DNA of 64,000 bases from Limonium bicolor (GCA_023374045.1 CM041780.1:34466337-34530336); one strand, 5' to 3'. Positions 44,644 to 58,474 are shown, counted from the stretch's first letter. Numbers and translations: made by a program. The notes: generated by a model not told the origin, from the letters alone.

Positions 44644-44982
44644 CTGGGTTGGTAGAAGGACCAGCCTCATCTGAGCGGTCCATGACATGCAGGGCGGGTC
44701 CCGATGCTGGGCCTTTGCCCTTATACCCCTGAGCCTGGTTTGTTGGTGGAGGGCGAGTATCGCTAGCTCCATTCTTAGGGCCGGTTTTGGCCTTTGCTCC
44801 CGGGCGGTAGTTCCTGCTCTCCGGGTTTCGGATACACTCGAAGGCACGATGCCCGAGTATCTGACAGTAGCGGCACATGACTTTCTCCCCTTGGCAGTCT
44901 ACGCCGGGGTGATCCTTTCCGCACTGTTTACAGTTGAAACGGCGGACATACTTCTGGCCCGTGTTTGAGCCATGTCCAGAAC
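44644..44982 (-). CDS. gag: gag exon 3 of element 2 (two zinc knuckles)
   Basis: Acceptor TTAG|GTTCTGG, the same bases as element 1. Contains CKQCGKDHPGVDC (CX2CX3HX4C) and CRYCQILGHRAFEC (CX2CX4HX4C). Ends at CCAG|GTATTT in phase 1, after a diverged Pro/Gly-rich tail. Nucleocapsid part of Gag; RNA binding is expected from the family. Confidence 0.82.
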
Positions 44983-45071
44983 CTAATACAATCAAGATTA
45001 ATTATACCATCCAACGGTACTGAAGTAATACAAAAAAGTTTCAAATCTAACTGTCTGATTAGAGTGCCTAC

Positions 45072-45311
45072 CCTTAGATGGGTAGGTTTTCTGTGAAGTT
45101 GCTGCTCCGTGGGTTCCTGACTGGGGGTTCCCAGTAGTTTGGTTCCCCTTCCCTTGATAGGACCCTTGGCCTTTCTGATAGGGTTTGTTCCTCTTTTGGA
45201 GTTCCCCTGCTTGGCATCTTCGCCACCAGGTCCGTCCTTCCTCTTTTGGGAGCTCAAAGCATCCCTTCTCTTACAAGTGATCTCCACCACGGAGGCGGCA
45301 TGATAGCATTC
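45072..45311 (-). CDS. gag: gag exon 2 of element 2 (linker)
   Basis: Acceptor TTTCAG|GAA, then ECYHAASVVEITCKRRDA, matching element 1 exon 2. Charged and G/N/K-rich. Donor AAGG|GTAGGC in phase 1, as in element 1. The ORF that reads through this donor continues with unrelated residues, which marks the intron (45071-44983). Confidence 0.75.
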
Positions 45312-45402
45312 CTGAAATCTCAAGGTATTAATCTCCAATTCTCCCATGACGGGGTATAGTAGGTAATAAAATTTTGACTGGTTTATGTTTCTCCTGTTTT
45401 AC

Positions 45403-46023
45403 CTGCAAACTGGTAGGGATGATTGGTCCCATCCCAAACTGAAGTCGAGGGCTCAGTCCCCCGTAGAACCGGTCGACCAACACCTGGTCCGAGTATCCTA
45501 TTCCGGGTAGTAGTCGGAGTAGTGAAGTAAACTTAGCATAATACTCATCAACGGTCATCTTTCCCGTCTGCTCCAATGCATCAAACTCCCTAGTCTTCAC
45601 CATCCTGGTGTGGGCCGGGTAGTATTTGCCCCTAAGTAGTGCAGTGTAATGTCCCCAAGTAAAAGCTGGGTCATCTAGGTGGTCGGCTTTCACCATGTTC
45701 CACCAATCTCTAGCTGCATCCTTCAGATAAAAGGCAGCAAGTCTTACTTTTTCCCTAGGGACTGCAAGCGTCTCGAACGCTGTCTCCATCTCCATGATGT
45801 AGGTCTCCAAGTGAGCAGGGTCAGTCTGCCCCTTGAATGCAGTTGGCCTTAGATCAGCCAAACTCTTCACCCAATCTCTCTCTCTGGGTGGTGGTGGTGG
45901 AGGCTGCTGCTGCTGTCCAACCCCCGCCTGTGCGAATGCCTGAGCAATTAAGGTGGCAATATCTGCCAGTCTGACGGATGGCTCCTCATCGGCCTGTCCA
46001 CGTCGTCCTCCTCTTCCTGACAT
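45403..46023 (-). CDS. gag: gag exon 1 of element 2 (capsid)
   Basis: ATG at 46023 opens MSGRGGRRGQADEEP, then a Q- and P-rich run, then the Ty3 Gag domain with FKGQTDPAHLETYIMEMETA, DAARDWW and LVDRFYGGLSPRLQFGM. The exon ends ...TSLQ at CAG|GTAAAA (45403/45402), the same residue and phase as element 1. The frame is intact over 207 codons. Start chosen because it is the first ATG after the leader and aligns with element 1. Confidence 0.9.
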
Positions 46024-46188
46024 TTGCAGGATGTTGAGGTATATTAGACACTGAGGTCACTATCTTGGTCTTGGATAGTAGTCTAAGTAAAACTAACTTA
46101 AACTCCTTTCAATACTATCTCTCAACCCTTAACCTAAAGTATTAGATATCCTAATCTCGGTGTATCCTTGTATCCAGAGCGTAACTAC

Positions 46189-46200
46189 GCTCTGATACCA
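46189..46200 (-). promoter_or_regulatory. Primer binding site of element 2, initiator tRNA-Met
   Basis: The minus strand reads TGGTATCAGAGC, four bases from the 5' LTR end at 46205. Confidence 0.93.
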
Positions 46201-46204
46201 TTTT

Positions 46205-49200
46205 TGTAATACCCCGACCCGAAATCCAATAAACTAAACGGCGATCACTCCCAAATAAAATACAACTGCAGCGGAAATAAATACCACAACCGGGCGGTAT
46301 TACAATGCCGTTGGCCACCCTTGTGACCATCAAGGCTAAGTCCAAATACAATCCTCAAATGTCACGGTCTGGAATACAGATACAACCCGAGATACTAGGA
46401 ATCAAACTCAAGGTAAAATACTGAAATAAAATAATTAACTAATAGTAGACTCCCAAAGCTTGGTCTACCCCACCTACACTCAGTGTGGTGATCTTCTTAA
46501 ACTTCAGGTACCTGAAAAATGGGGGTGCCCCCAAAGGGGCTCAGCAAACAATGCTGGTATGGAAAACGTGCAGCCCATCGTCTACTGGGCCACACCAACT
46601 ACTTTGTCGAACACATGCAGTTCATTTTTATAAAGCTGTAAACAAGCATAGTCTGATAATAACAAGTATCCATACAAGGACAATAATGTCACATAGAACA
46701 AGATACAGAAGGTCGTGTTAGCTGAACTGAAATTCTTTAATGGTAGTCGGTCCACAAAATGGGACTGACAGGTATAACTGAATATCTTAAATAGTGGAGG
46801 TATAGTGACCTCGTTAAGATTGAAAGGTTGGGTATAAAAACCCCAGGAGATAACGTAGTTAAACCCTGAACTGAGAGGCGTGGGAAAATGAATCCCACTA
46901 GAGGAAAGAAGTCTTCCTCAAACTGAACTGATGGGCATTTGAATCCCGGAAGGAATAGAGTCTTCCTCCCAACTGAATGTTCCGTCGCGACGTAGTAGGA
47001 GACGACCTGAGACAGGTACAACTCCCGTAGCATGCATGGCCAGATCCAACTGGGCTCCTCATTCTCGAAGTATATAATTGTTAAGTGTCATATAAAGACG
47101 TTAAACAAAACACAATGTGTATTGTCAATTATCACGTTTAGGATAATGACGTTTGTTATAAAGTGAAGTTAGTGAGAGACTTGAGTACAAGTCCTCGGTA
47201 TACTGAAACGCAGGTATTTAATCCACTGGTATAGTAGTGTTTGTATGCGTGGGACATACATGTTGTAGTCAGCAATAATCACGCACATAAAATAATACAA
47301 CAGTGCACAAGAGTAAAACAACATTTTACATTAATTATCTTGGTCGTTATCTCAAACAACAGATAGCACACAAGCCGGTGTAATCCGGTAGAAAACAGGT
47401 TGCAAGAATCCCATACCGTTCACCGTAGGTTTGCAGTTGAGTATACCCTGGTCAACGTCTGGTCAAACAAAGTCCTAGAACAGGATTAACTGAGAGGGTT
47501 AATTTATGTTACCCTTATATGATGATCCTATTGAATCTTTTAACAATCTCGTATTTGTTATTTCATGTGAGGTTTATTTCTTTTAATTACCTCATGATTT
47601 TATGTATAACTTATTTGTTATTCCCTTTTTGATTTATTATAAATCTTTTAATGTACATACATGTATTCATATAATCATGTACTTTATTTGTTGTTTATTT
47701 TAATTGTCTAAGTGACATAACAACTTATAATTTTCTTAACTATATTTAAATGTCTTACAATGACATAATATTCTTATAATCCCATTATTCTCCTTTTAGT
47801 CATAAATAATATCTTTTGTTTTCCTTTAACTTCCTTTTAACTATATAAGCCATAGTTCTAATTCCATAATTCCTTTAATTAAAAATTCTTTCTTCTAAAT
47901 CCTCCAAATATCCATATAGGACCTATACTTATTTAAATCCAAATTATTCCCCTTGTATTTCGGTTATTTATAAATCAACCCTATTAATTCATAAACTTTA
48001 CACTTAAATTCTAATCTCTTTATATTATAGAGTTTTAACTTCTTATTTAGCTAAATTACATATTCACACTAATATTTTGGTATATAGCTTTTAAATATTA
48101 TAACTCTCAAAAATAGCAACTTAGCCCCTTAAATTCTCGGCAATAATAATTCATTTCCTATAATTACCATTTAACCACAAAACCTTATAAACTTTGCTTA
48201 ATGCCTTATAAACTATAGTTTTAATTTCCATTCTCCATAAATGCCGAATTTATATATATAAATTCTTAAATTACCAAACTAACCCCAAAGTAATTCGGCT
48301 TTGTCATTTATTCTTCCTTAATTACACTTTCATCCCAAAACTTTATAATAGTTTCTTAATAACTTATAAACTAAAGTCTAAATATTTAATTCCTCAAAAT
48401 TTCGAAAGTGAGCCTAATAAATCTTTTAATTATGAATTCACCCACTAATAAATTCTAAACTTCCATAACAACTTTTATAAATTACATAATAGCCCAAAAC
48501 TTTATAAAGTGTTACTTTAACACATATTTAAATTATCTAAAATTCATAAACTTAATTCCTAACCTTATATTATATCATATATATTCCAAGAATACCCTTA
48601 ACTCTCGGTTTTTATAATAAACACACTAAACTTTGTAAAAATTACATTTAAGCCACATAACTTAATTAATTAGCCATTTAAGCTCTAATAAAATATTCTT
48701 AACTCACCAAACTTTATAGTATAAGTTTATATACCTAAGTAGCTCATTAAAATCTATTTAACACTTAGGTAATTCGGCCATATTTATTTAATGACCAAAT
48801 AGTATATAAAAGCGGTTTTATATGTCATAATAAATGTACATAAATTCATATGAGTCATATAACTTATGTAAAAATTATTGTAATGTCTTATATTGATTCT
48901 TAGCTCAAAAATAAGCATTTTTGCCCTTGACATTTCGGCCTTAATTTATTTGTAACATAAATAAATTTTATGACACAAAAATGTGTCTTAAGGTAAATAT
49001 TTTCTATATATGTTATAGATTATATTTTTGGCATATAATACCATATAGTTTCGGTCTTATATAACCTAGGAGATGTACATAATTTTTGTATAATTTTTAG
49101 AAGCTTAACAAAGCTTATAACATAAAGATACTTAGAACTTACTTCTTAACAAAGGTGGTTAAGTGCTTGAACTCTTCTTGAATCTCCAAGCTTTCTCCAA

Positions 49201-51067
49201 GGTAATATAGATGCTCCACTTCGGTTATATGCAAGTGGTGAAGGAGTTTTAGGAGTTTGATCTTGAATAAAGATCTTAAGTAGATTTGTAAGTATTTTTA
49301 CAAGAGTTTACCTTAGACTTTTCTCCTTATGAATTCGGCACTCCTAAGGTAGATGAAGAACAAAGTTTCCTTCATGAAAATGAAGAAGGAAAGAACCTTA
49401 GAAGAAGTAGAACTTGGTTACACATAAAAATGTGCTTTAAGGATTTTCAAGCATTAAAACTACCTTAAGATACCCTTGAGATGCTCCTTGGATTAATGTT
49501 GGTTTGGACAACCTCCTTGGAGAACTAATTGGTGCCGAACACTCCTTGTTATGCTAGGAAGAGTTTTGCTTCAAGACTTGCCAAGAAATGCTAGGAAATT
49601 ACCTTAAAGATGAAGATAGAAGTTAAATCTCCATTAATGGACTTAAGAGCTTCAAAGGAAGAAGATGAAGCTAGAAGAGAGAGGAGGGAGCTTACCAAAT
49701 TCGTGGATGAAGAGGGCAAGGAGAGAATGAAGGCAACCGAATTGTATAAGGTAAGAATATGCATTTGGAATTTGATTTTTGCTTTGTCAATTTTTAATGT
49801 CAAATGACTTTACTTTTCCTTAGTTTATTACATGGTTTATTGGCTCAATAAATGCCCATGTTCTCTGCATAAAACCGGCCATGTGATGTGTGACAAGGCA
49901 AGAGTTGGAAAGAAATGATTATGAGCTAGAAGACAAGGTAAGAAAAGGTAAGGTATCTTCTTTTGATTTTTCTAAGTCTTGCTTGTCTTCTTCTCCTCTT
50001 GTAGCTGGACGATTTTAGGGACTGAATGGAGTATATGAACCGGCCATGAAGAGCTAAGGAACAAGCAAGGAAGGTTACTTGCTTAAGAAATCAAAAGGCA
50101 AAAAGAAAAAGGAATCTACTTTTTGCTTTTAGCATTTGTTTTGTATCTAGCTCACATGGCCTTGTTCCATGACCTAATTTCGACATCTATCTGGTCAAAT
50201 GAGACCTACATACTTTGGCATTAAGTAATATAACACATGGGAAGGTGAGTCACCATGTTCTATGCCTTTTACAAACTTTTAATGCAATTTTTATACTAGT
50301 TTTTGCTCTTAAAATCGGCCCCTATAGAGCACCTTGTTGACTAGTCACACCAACTGATTAGAAGGTAATTTTAACCCTTTTTAAGATTACCAATTCGTGG
50401 TATGTCAAAAACTACAAGGCAATTGCGTAAAACGCGTTTTCGTGACCCCCGAAGGTGTGTTTTTGAGCTCTAAGGAAATTTTGGGAACAAATTGTTTTTT
50501 ATGAGTTCCAAGTGTTTTAAACACTTATTATAGTAAATAAACATATATTAAGATGTTACATTGGGTTATATGAGGTTATATCAACCCATGACATAATTTA
50601 CGGGCCATCGGGACACACCCGGGCAAAAAGGAGCGCTAAGAAATCCTCCTGTGGTTTTTGCTGAATTTTGAGAAACCACTTCGTGGGTTCTCTTTATAAT
50701 GGTTAATAATGATGTTAGGAACTCAAGGAATTAATTTTATAGGAGTTCGTGCCATCTCGGCACTCCTCCGGACTTTTCGTGCTTTAAGGAGCGGGCGTGA
50801 GCACTCCCGAGCGTTTTGCGTTTTTGACTGAATTTAGCTTAGGGAATATATTTGTATATTCATATAATAATTGTATGACCATTTGGTTTGAATATTAGAG
50901 GGTCATACAAGGTCATGTTTGACCATATGCTTCTAAGGCGTTTTAGCGTTTATGGTGAAACGACTATTTTTACGTAACGTTTTCATGCATACGTGAAATG
51001 ATTTATATTTGGATTATATTCCAATAAATAATGATTTAATAATATTATTTATATTTGGGGTATTTCA
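46205..51067 (-). mobile_element. Element 2 5' LTR (4,863 bp)
   Basis: Same ends as the 3' LTR. GC hairpin at 46527-46540, CATACCGTTCACC at 47412-47424. As the 5' LTR it should hold the active promoter on the minus strand; I cannot place a TATA box with confidence in this AT-rich sequence. Short ORFs (49591-49807) are not conserved genes. Confidence 0.94.
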
Positions 51068-52208
51068 CCTTCTGTCAATGCTCCTCCTCAATGATGGTAA
51101 TGTGCTTGATGAATGGGGATGAAGGTGAAGCTGATGCTGATGGTGTGGATGAGTGGAAGGAGCGTTGTTTTTCAGCGTGAGAGTGTTGTGATGTAGTGAT
51201 AGGTAATGAATGATCTTCCTCTCCTCTGATTAGGTCATTAAATAGAGTTTTCTTCCTCTTTCTCCCTTCAAAACGCCGAACTTCTGCTGAAATTTTAGTC
51301 GCGTCCGAACATTGGTCCGACCTTCAATGTTCGGATACATTGCTTTGAGGGCTCCAAATCCAAAAGTCTCGACTTGTGTCCGAACTTGGATGTTCGGACA
51401 CAAGTTCGGACATGCACCGTAGAGCAGATCTTCGACTTTTCTCATTGTGAATCTCGAACCATGTCCGAACTTCGATGTCCGGACTGAAGTTTGGACATTT
51501 CATCAGGCACAGCACATGAACTCTCGACTTGCGTCCGAGCTTGGAAGTTCGGACTCAAGCTCGGACATACCTTCAAAATCCTCTAAATTCATCGTTCAGA
51601 CTCCAATTTGACCCCTGTTTGTTGCATCATCTCCCTTGTGAGTTAATCTACTGTTTCCTTGGCTTTTCTCTGCATTTTAACATAGAAAAAGGTAGCAACC
51701 CTTAACAAACAACAAACCGAAGGAAAACGTATGACAAGTGTGGAATATTATCCATGCGCATAAGAAAAATAGGCATTAAAGACCACTAAAACCATTCATA
51801 TTTCCCACTCATCAAAACTCCTCACACTTAACCATTGCTTGTCCTCAAGCAAAGCAGGAGTAAGATACCTCAGAACGCTTTAGGACCAAACCTAGGGATT
51901 GCACAAAATAAGGAGTCAAGTCACAACAACCACCCAAGAATCGATCAGCTCTTAACTGCATGTCTCTTAAACAGTAAAGCACGCTTTTAAAACAAAAGAT
52001 TATGAAGAAGTCAGATCATGAAGTCAAAACGTAAAGTAACTCAGAATCTTCCAACCTTTTCTCTTCTCAAACCCGTGGATGACAAGGGGTGTGAAGTTCT
52101 GCCATATTCCGTAGAACCTTTCAACACCACGTACTCATGATCTAATTAAAGAATTTGCCATAAACATAAGACTTTAAAGAGCTTCCTCTTTTTTCTTTTT
52201 GCATACAT
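51068..52208. other. Unclassified repeat, right part
   Basis: Begins with the second CCTTC copy of element 2 and continues the sequence before 34930. It contains GTCCGAAC/GTTCGGAC cassettes (51300-51575) and a CTTAACCATTGCTTGTCCTC segment like those in non-coding parts of plant Athila/Tat Ty3 elements (weak assignment). Interrupted at 52209 by the type-3 LTR. Confidence 0.4.
51300..51575. repeat. Inverted TCCGAAC/GTTCGGA cassettes
   Basis: Three to four degenerate copies of a roughly 75-110 bp cassette beginning CTCGACTTG(T/C)GTCCGA and containing GTCCGAAC...GTTCGGAC inverted arms. The short ORFs across it are products of the repeat. Confidence 0.75.
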
Positions 52209-55200
52209 TGTAACACCCCTCATAACAATTACGTAATAGTCGCTCACGTGAACAGGAAATAAAGACGTCTCACAGCGGAAGTAACTACATTAATAGAACT
52301 TACATGGGTGTTACTTGCCACCACTCGCCCATGCGAGTGATGTAGCAGTACAACATCTTAACAAAATTAAACATAAAAATACAATCCGCAGTGACGACGA
52401 GATACCACCTACATTTCTATCTAAGTAACAAAAGTACAACTACTGTGAGCATCTAAACATAATCCATCTCTTACAACCCCTTTCCAGTGGAATCATTTAA
52501 TACGTAACGAGATATGAGCGGTAAACCCAAATCAACAATGTCCTAACTACCCAATCCCGCACTTCGGCTTCAACGTGTTCAGCAACCTGCATAATGAGTG
52601 TAGTATCAGCGATAGACGCTGAGTATGCCGGATCTGGACCCTATTGGTCACTTGTCATTTTTAACCGTCTCGATATTAGATTGATTTCATGCTTTGTCAT
52701 TTTACAGATATGATAAATACTGTAACAACATGCATGATTATATAATCATTCATCCAATCCAATCAGTCATATATGGATATACACATTACTATCATACATC
52801 ATACAATACAATGGTATTGAGAACTCAATCATCGTATGTTAACATCATCACATAGTACATCACTCGGCCCTCCGGGCCTTCACATATCATTTGATTAGGT
52901 TAGCACAGTCGGGCGTCAGTTAGGACAACCCGAAACATACTCACTTGGACAGTAGTCCCACGTACACACAAAGGTGCTCACTACCCTGATCATCCGAAGA
53001 CTCTGGGACTTATTCACTTTGCCTTTGTAAAGGCGTCCATTTAGGTGGCCAAGGGCCTGGTGCCAACGGTAGCACACTCCGCCTGACGATCTATCTAGGC
53101 TCGATCAGGATTTACTAGGGAAAACCCGATACGGGATATCCCAAGAGATCTCTACGCGCGACCAGCAGCCAGTGACTGTCTGGATTAAGGTGCATCATCA
53201 CATTCATTTACACTCCACTGTTAGCTTTGTTAGTTAGATAGTCAGTTACAGTTTTAGTTATGGAGTACATCACTTAATTTGTTGGCTGCCCTATGGGTCT
53301 TACGCCTGCCTAGAATTATTCTAGGTAACATTCACGTGTGAGTCAAAGCTCTAGAGACCGACAATGTCGTGTCCCGTTCCTAAGTATTTTACTTAGGTTA
53401 TAATTACATACTTGTAATACTTAGCGCATTAGGCCAGACAACAGTGGTCACAACACACATTTCGCATATGTAGTTTTATATAAGTCGATCTATAGTCGAC
53501 GTAATATTAGTCCCGTGGGACGTTCGTGCATAAATAAGTAATGCAATGAACATAACTACACATCATACACATACATCACATACATACATCACACACATAC
53601 ATTCACACAACTTATTTATCAAACAAATCCGAGCCCGAGGAATTCCTCAGGACAACTCGGATCAAATCCCTTTACATACCGTACACCGTAGTCTAGATTC
53701 GTGCAGTGCAGGCCACTAGAGCTTTCGAGCGCGTACGTCGGAAATGCGATCTAGTAATACAAGGAACACTAAGCGTCAATCCACATGACAGCACAATTCG
53801 GTATTCCCGAATGACGTTTGAAATTCTAGTACATGTCCCCAGACTTAACATTTGTTACTAGTCAAAGTATTGTTATTAATATTTTATAAACCCCTTATTC
53901 GTTGTGTGAGTTAATTCTCGGTTTACATTAGAGCATGAAACCTTACGTCATACACTTATGATACTTCACTAGGGTTGTTTATCAAACCAAGGTCTTATAC
54001 TAACCTTAGCGTTATATGTCGTTGCAACCATAGTGTATAGCTTTATTTCTTGGTACTTGTTTATCTATGTGTGTATGCATTTAGCATAACAGTTTGAATA
54101 GCTATTCCCTTAGCCACATAATATTATTTGTGTTATACTAGTTCCATAATGTTATACAATACGTTATTTTATGTGTCATTAACTTTACAACATATGGTTT
54201 TGGTAACTATATGAATGTACCGAATATAGTGTAAACACATTATACATTTGTGCTCCTTGTTTATATAATTCTCATGGATTACAATATATCCACATACATA
54301 TAACGTGTTGTAGATAGTTAAGTTTATAACATTAGATCCCGTAACAGGATATAACCCAAGGTTTTATAACCCTTGTTACAATTACCGGTAGTGTATATCT
54401 TGACTCCATTTCTCATCCAATCTCATACTCTCAACATTTCAATCTTACCACTTACATTATATCATGCTGCATTCATCATACACTACAACCTTTACAACTT
54501 AACCCCCTCTGCATCCTGCTTATACAGAAAGAACTATTTTTTTATCGAAAATTCAGAGACAATGTTAACGTATCTCATCTTTAGTGTTTCTTTAGTTGCT
54601 GTTCAGTTTCCAAAACTGCCCAAAACTCTTATACTACTTGATAATTGTACTAGGAAGGATTTGAGCTTAAAGACCACTCAAGACAATGAGGTTGACATCT
54701 CACAAAACTCATTTTTCAGAACCTAAACAGTAGGAAATGTAAGCACCCGTTCTGCATTGTCCTTCTTTAAACTCCCTTCTCTGATTCTAAATCAGTTCCC
54801 AAAATAATTACACACCTAGCTAAGTGGGTTAGCAAGGTGTTAACTTCTTGAATCACTCACTGCCATCTCCCTTATACTCTCTGTAACGCTGTTATACAGA
54901 ACTGAAACTTATCAGCTAAACCTGAAACATGAGCCTGGTTTATTAATGGATATACTCCCCTTACGTGGTCCTCTTTCATGTTTCCTCAGTTGACTTACCA
55001 TTTCTCTCAGCTGTTCTACCCACTTAGTTAGTGTTTACTTGAGATTCTAACCTCTAAACAAGTTAAAGTTACATAGCTAATGCCTCTGCAGATTCCTTAC
55101 TCCGAAACCACACCAGCCTGTAACAGAAAGATGGAGATATTACTTCTGTTTCTAGCTGTTCTTTTCGTTACAGTTTGACCTTCTGTTTTTTTTTTGTTCA

Positions 55201-58200
55201 ATCTACCTTATCTCCTTAGTTAGTTGCTTTGGTATAGTCTTATCCCCAAAACATACTTAAGACAGCAAGAGACACCCCTCTGAGGTCTTAGCACAACTCT
55301 CAAAACTGAAGTAGGACAGAACCCATAACTGATGCTACCTTTTCTTATTATGTCTTTCTGTTACTACACCTGGCCTTCAATTTATCCCTAGGTACTTATT
55401 GCTCAGCTAAGTATTTAATCTCCTCTTCCAACTCAACACTACTCCAGTAATGCTCACTTAGTTCTCTGTACAGCAAACTGAATCCAACCTGAAAACAGAT
55501 AATCTGATGTTGGCTTTTCCTGCTATTATCGGTTTCTGTCCTCTTTGTCTCATTTCTGTTTTCCCCCCAACTTGCTCAAGTTACTTGGTTAAGCCTTTTT
55601 ACACAGTCTTAACTTCAGAAATAAACCCAAGATAACTCTGGGCATTATCCTCGAAAATTCTTCACACAAAGCCAAAATCTGATGATCTGAAATCATGAAA
55701 CTGCAGCATGCTTTCTTTTCTGTTATTTTCCTTTCTGTGTCATAACCTATCTGTCACTTCTCTCCCATTGATAGCTCACACAGCCTAGTATTCTATTAAC
55801 ATTTCAAGTCTCAGCCACTTCACTGCTGCTATAAAATCAATCTCAAACAGAAACCAGCAACATACCGAAACTGACATGGTTTGCTTATCTCTTTGCCTAA
55901 CTGTTTCGCTATTACCCTATCTCTCATTACACCCCTTCAAGATTCCCTGTGCTAAGCTATACAGGACAGGAAGGGACTGCACAGCAGGATTGGTAACTTC
56001 CAATGTTTTCATTCTGTTCATTTTACGTATCTGTCATTTAATTTGTTCTTAAGTATCCACTCACTTGATTCAGTGTTCCAGTTTCTGTTTAACTCAAATT
56101 AACCTCAATCATTCTGTTACTCATCTACTCACAAATTGATAAGGTTGCAAACACTTAGAAAGTGATTGCTGCTCCTCTGATGAAACAGGAGAAACAACAC
56201 TTCTGCTGTTATAATTGACAGTAACAGAAAGAAATCAAATTCTGTTGCCATAATGTACAGCAAGAATTTTGCTACACTTATATGCTAGTTGTGACAGAAT
56301 TATACCACTACTTATTTGATTATCGTTTGTTTGACAAGTGCGACAGAAAGGACACAACTCCTGTTGGTAAGACTACCAGAGGAGAGGAACAAGATTCAAG
56401 AATATTACCAGTTTCAGTATTCAATCTGGTGTGCAGGTGCCTACCATCTACTGCTGCAGAATGAGCTGTTTTCAGCTTCATATTTCATCTGGGGTGTGAG
56501 ACGCAACAGTTTCAATGGTTATATTCTAGAGGCACTCAAACACAAGAAGGAAATGAAAACAGGCGCAGGTTTGTATGTTCTGTCGACAGTTAAGGTTACA
56601 AATTACCGGTTCTGGAAGAACATTTTTCACGTCTTCTCCAATCTGGTTGCAAGGTGAAGTAGTTCCAGTAACTGGTGGTGCGCCTTGACAAAAGAAAGTA
56701 ATGGAGAGTAGTGTGTGAGTCCTTTGTTTACCAGTACACACTAGGATATAATGAAGAGTAAAGTTAAGAAAGAATAAGGAAGGTGCAGAGGATGTATTTC
56801 CCTCGTCTGTCGATAAGATAAGATGAGAATGAAATCACAGTATGAAACGTGAGTGTTTTTCTCTGTTTTGAATGAGCAGAAACAAACAAGAGACTCAGCA
56901 CCAGCTGGAGAAACTGCACATATTACCGGTAATAGAGGAGTGTTTAGGTAAGATTTTCCTTACCGATTTGAATGAGAGTTGAGCTCACTGCATGAGCGTT
57001 ATTACTGCATGAAGTATGGCCTCTCCTCTCTGCTTGTACTTGATGAAACAGAAGAAAGGAGGTTCAGTACAAACATGCATTCCTACCGGTAAGACAAGGA
57101 AGGAGAGAGTGGATAGAGCTCACCAAAACATAACCACCCAAGGGTGTTTGCTGGTGTTTTATCTCTGCTGGAACCAAGGTGTTACTCGTCTGTGTTTACA
57201 CGAGAAGGAACCCAAGGGTATGAGATGGGGTCATTACTGAAATAGAGAAAAAGAGATGGGTATTCTTCTTTTGAGTCAGGAATATTTACCGATAGCCAGT
57301 GGCAGCAAGATGAAATCCGAGAACCTCTTGGTTCTCTTCTCTGGAATGACACAATGAGCCAGGGAAATGCTCTCGGTTCTGGAAACAACAGGAGGTTGAG
57401 TATACCGTCGATCCCGGTGGAGCAGCAAGGGAGGAAACGGAATGTTTAAGTCTCTGGATCAACAGGAAGAGTACTGGAGCCACTGCTCCACAGTTTGTCT
57501 CTGTAGCTGGGTGTAGTGTTAGTTCTGTGTTGGAGCAAAACATCGAACTGGAATATGCTCTCGATCCTGGAGCAGTATGGGGTAAACTTGTATTTACGTG
57601 GGAAGAGGGGAAGAAAAGAGAACCGGCTATTATGTAGCAGATGTTAGGAATGGTCAAAGGGGGAAACTTGATAGTTTTCTTCATTTTCCAGGTGCTGTCG
57701 GACATCATGGCGAAAGTAGTAGAATAGAGGAAATTGAGTGATTGTGATTGTGTTGTAATGTGTATTTATATAGTATAGTGTTCGTCCCTGTTGTATGGAA
57801 GTTTGGAGTAACATTGGACTTGAGGTACCGATAATTAGAAGTGGAGGAGCGTTCTAACTGGGGTGTGTTTGCCTTGTTATTTCTTTCCTATGTAACTTGA
57901 GTATTGAGACCACTAGTTATAATTCATGGTATTTACTACTGAATTCGAGCAGCTCAAGCGGTTAAGGTTTCGGGATATGTACGAGAGGTCTCGGTTCGAA
58001 TCCTGTCTAGAGCATGTTGCTCTCTTTTTTTTTTTTGTTTCAGCTCTATTAAATATTTATTGTATCTAAGTGACTGTGTTAACATGTCACTTATTAGTCG
58101 TACGTACTTATATATATACGACTATTTCGTTATGTCCTGTTTTGGTTATAAGTACAACGTTAAGATCTTGTAACGTTATGTACTTTACATAAATATATAT

Positions 58201-58301
58201 CCGTATTAATAAATTGTTCGCAGGTTATTACTTGTTTGATTATTTATACCTTAATATAGCTATTTATATTAAATAGCGTTTAATTATTTAGGGGTATTTC
58301 T
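52209..58301 (-). mobile_element. Type-3 LTR, complete (about 6.1 kb), minus strand
   Basis: Starts TGTAACACCCC on the plus strand; the other edge reads GGGGTATTTCT, next to a polypurine tract (minus AAGGGGGGGTAGA). The expected terminal A is T, a probable mutation. 52900-53900 matches window positions 1-850. Contains CATACCGTACACC (53675-53687), the GAGGAATTCCTC palindrome (53637-53648) and a SINE-like module near 57950. Frames of 113-140 codons at 54373, 56316 and 57286 have no family features. The 5' partner LTR lies beyond the window. Confidence 0.8.
57945..58037 (+). repeat. tRNA-derived SINE-like module
   Basis: AGCTCAAGCGGTTAAGG (A-box like, 57951-57967) and GGTTCGAATCC (B-box, 57993-58003), then a T-run (58025-58036), as in tRNA-derived plant SINEs. 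It is inside an LTR; I could not find a clear target duplication. Confidence 0.5.
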
Positions 58302-58431
58302 CTACCCCCCCTTAAGGAGACTTCGTCCCGAAGTCGTCTTCCTCGAGTGATTTATAACAACTACCCCTATAGCCATGGTGCACATCTATTTGATGGGCGA
58401 TACCTAAGCGGTACATATATCTGAATAGTGT

Positions 58432-58474
<43 letters not shown>

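Larger units (their letters stand above)
34930..51067 (-). mobile_element. Element 2: complete AlkB-bearing Ty3/gypsy chromovirus, minus strand
   Basis: 16.1 kb, flanked by CCTTC (34925-34929 and 51068-51072). In element order: 5' LTR 51067-46205, primer site 46200-46189, gag exons, AlkB 44516-43779, pol 43658-40295, polypurine tract, 3' LTR 39724-34930. Gene order, intron positions and protein types equal element 1, yet the LTRs are a different family. All lesions I can trace are 1-2 base indels; I see no in-frame stop by substitution. LTRs are mostly near-identical, so the insertion is young. Confidence 0.95.

Noticed and set aside
54373..54726. 117-codon plus-strand frame
   Set aside because: Low complexity, inside an LTR and against its orientation.
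57286..57708. 140-codon minus-strand frame in the type-3 LTR
   Set aside because: No domain or family features; overlapping frames of similar length on the other strand; lies inside an LTR.
58436..58472. (TA)n run as a promoter
   Set aside because: A simple repeat within a decayed 3' region; nothing ties it to a transcript start.
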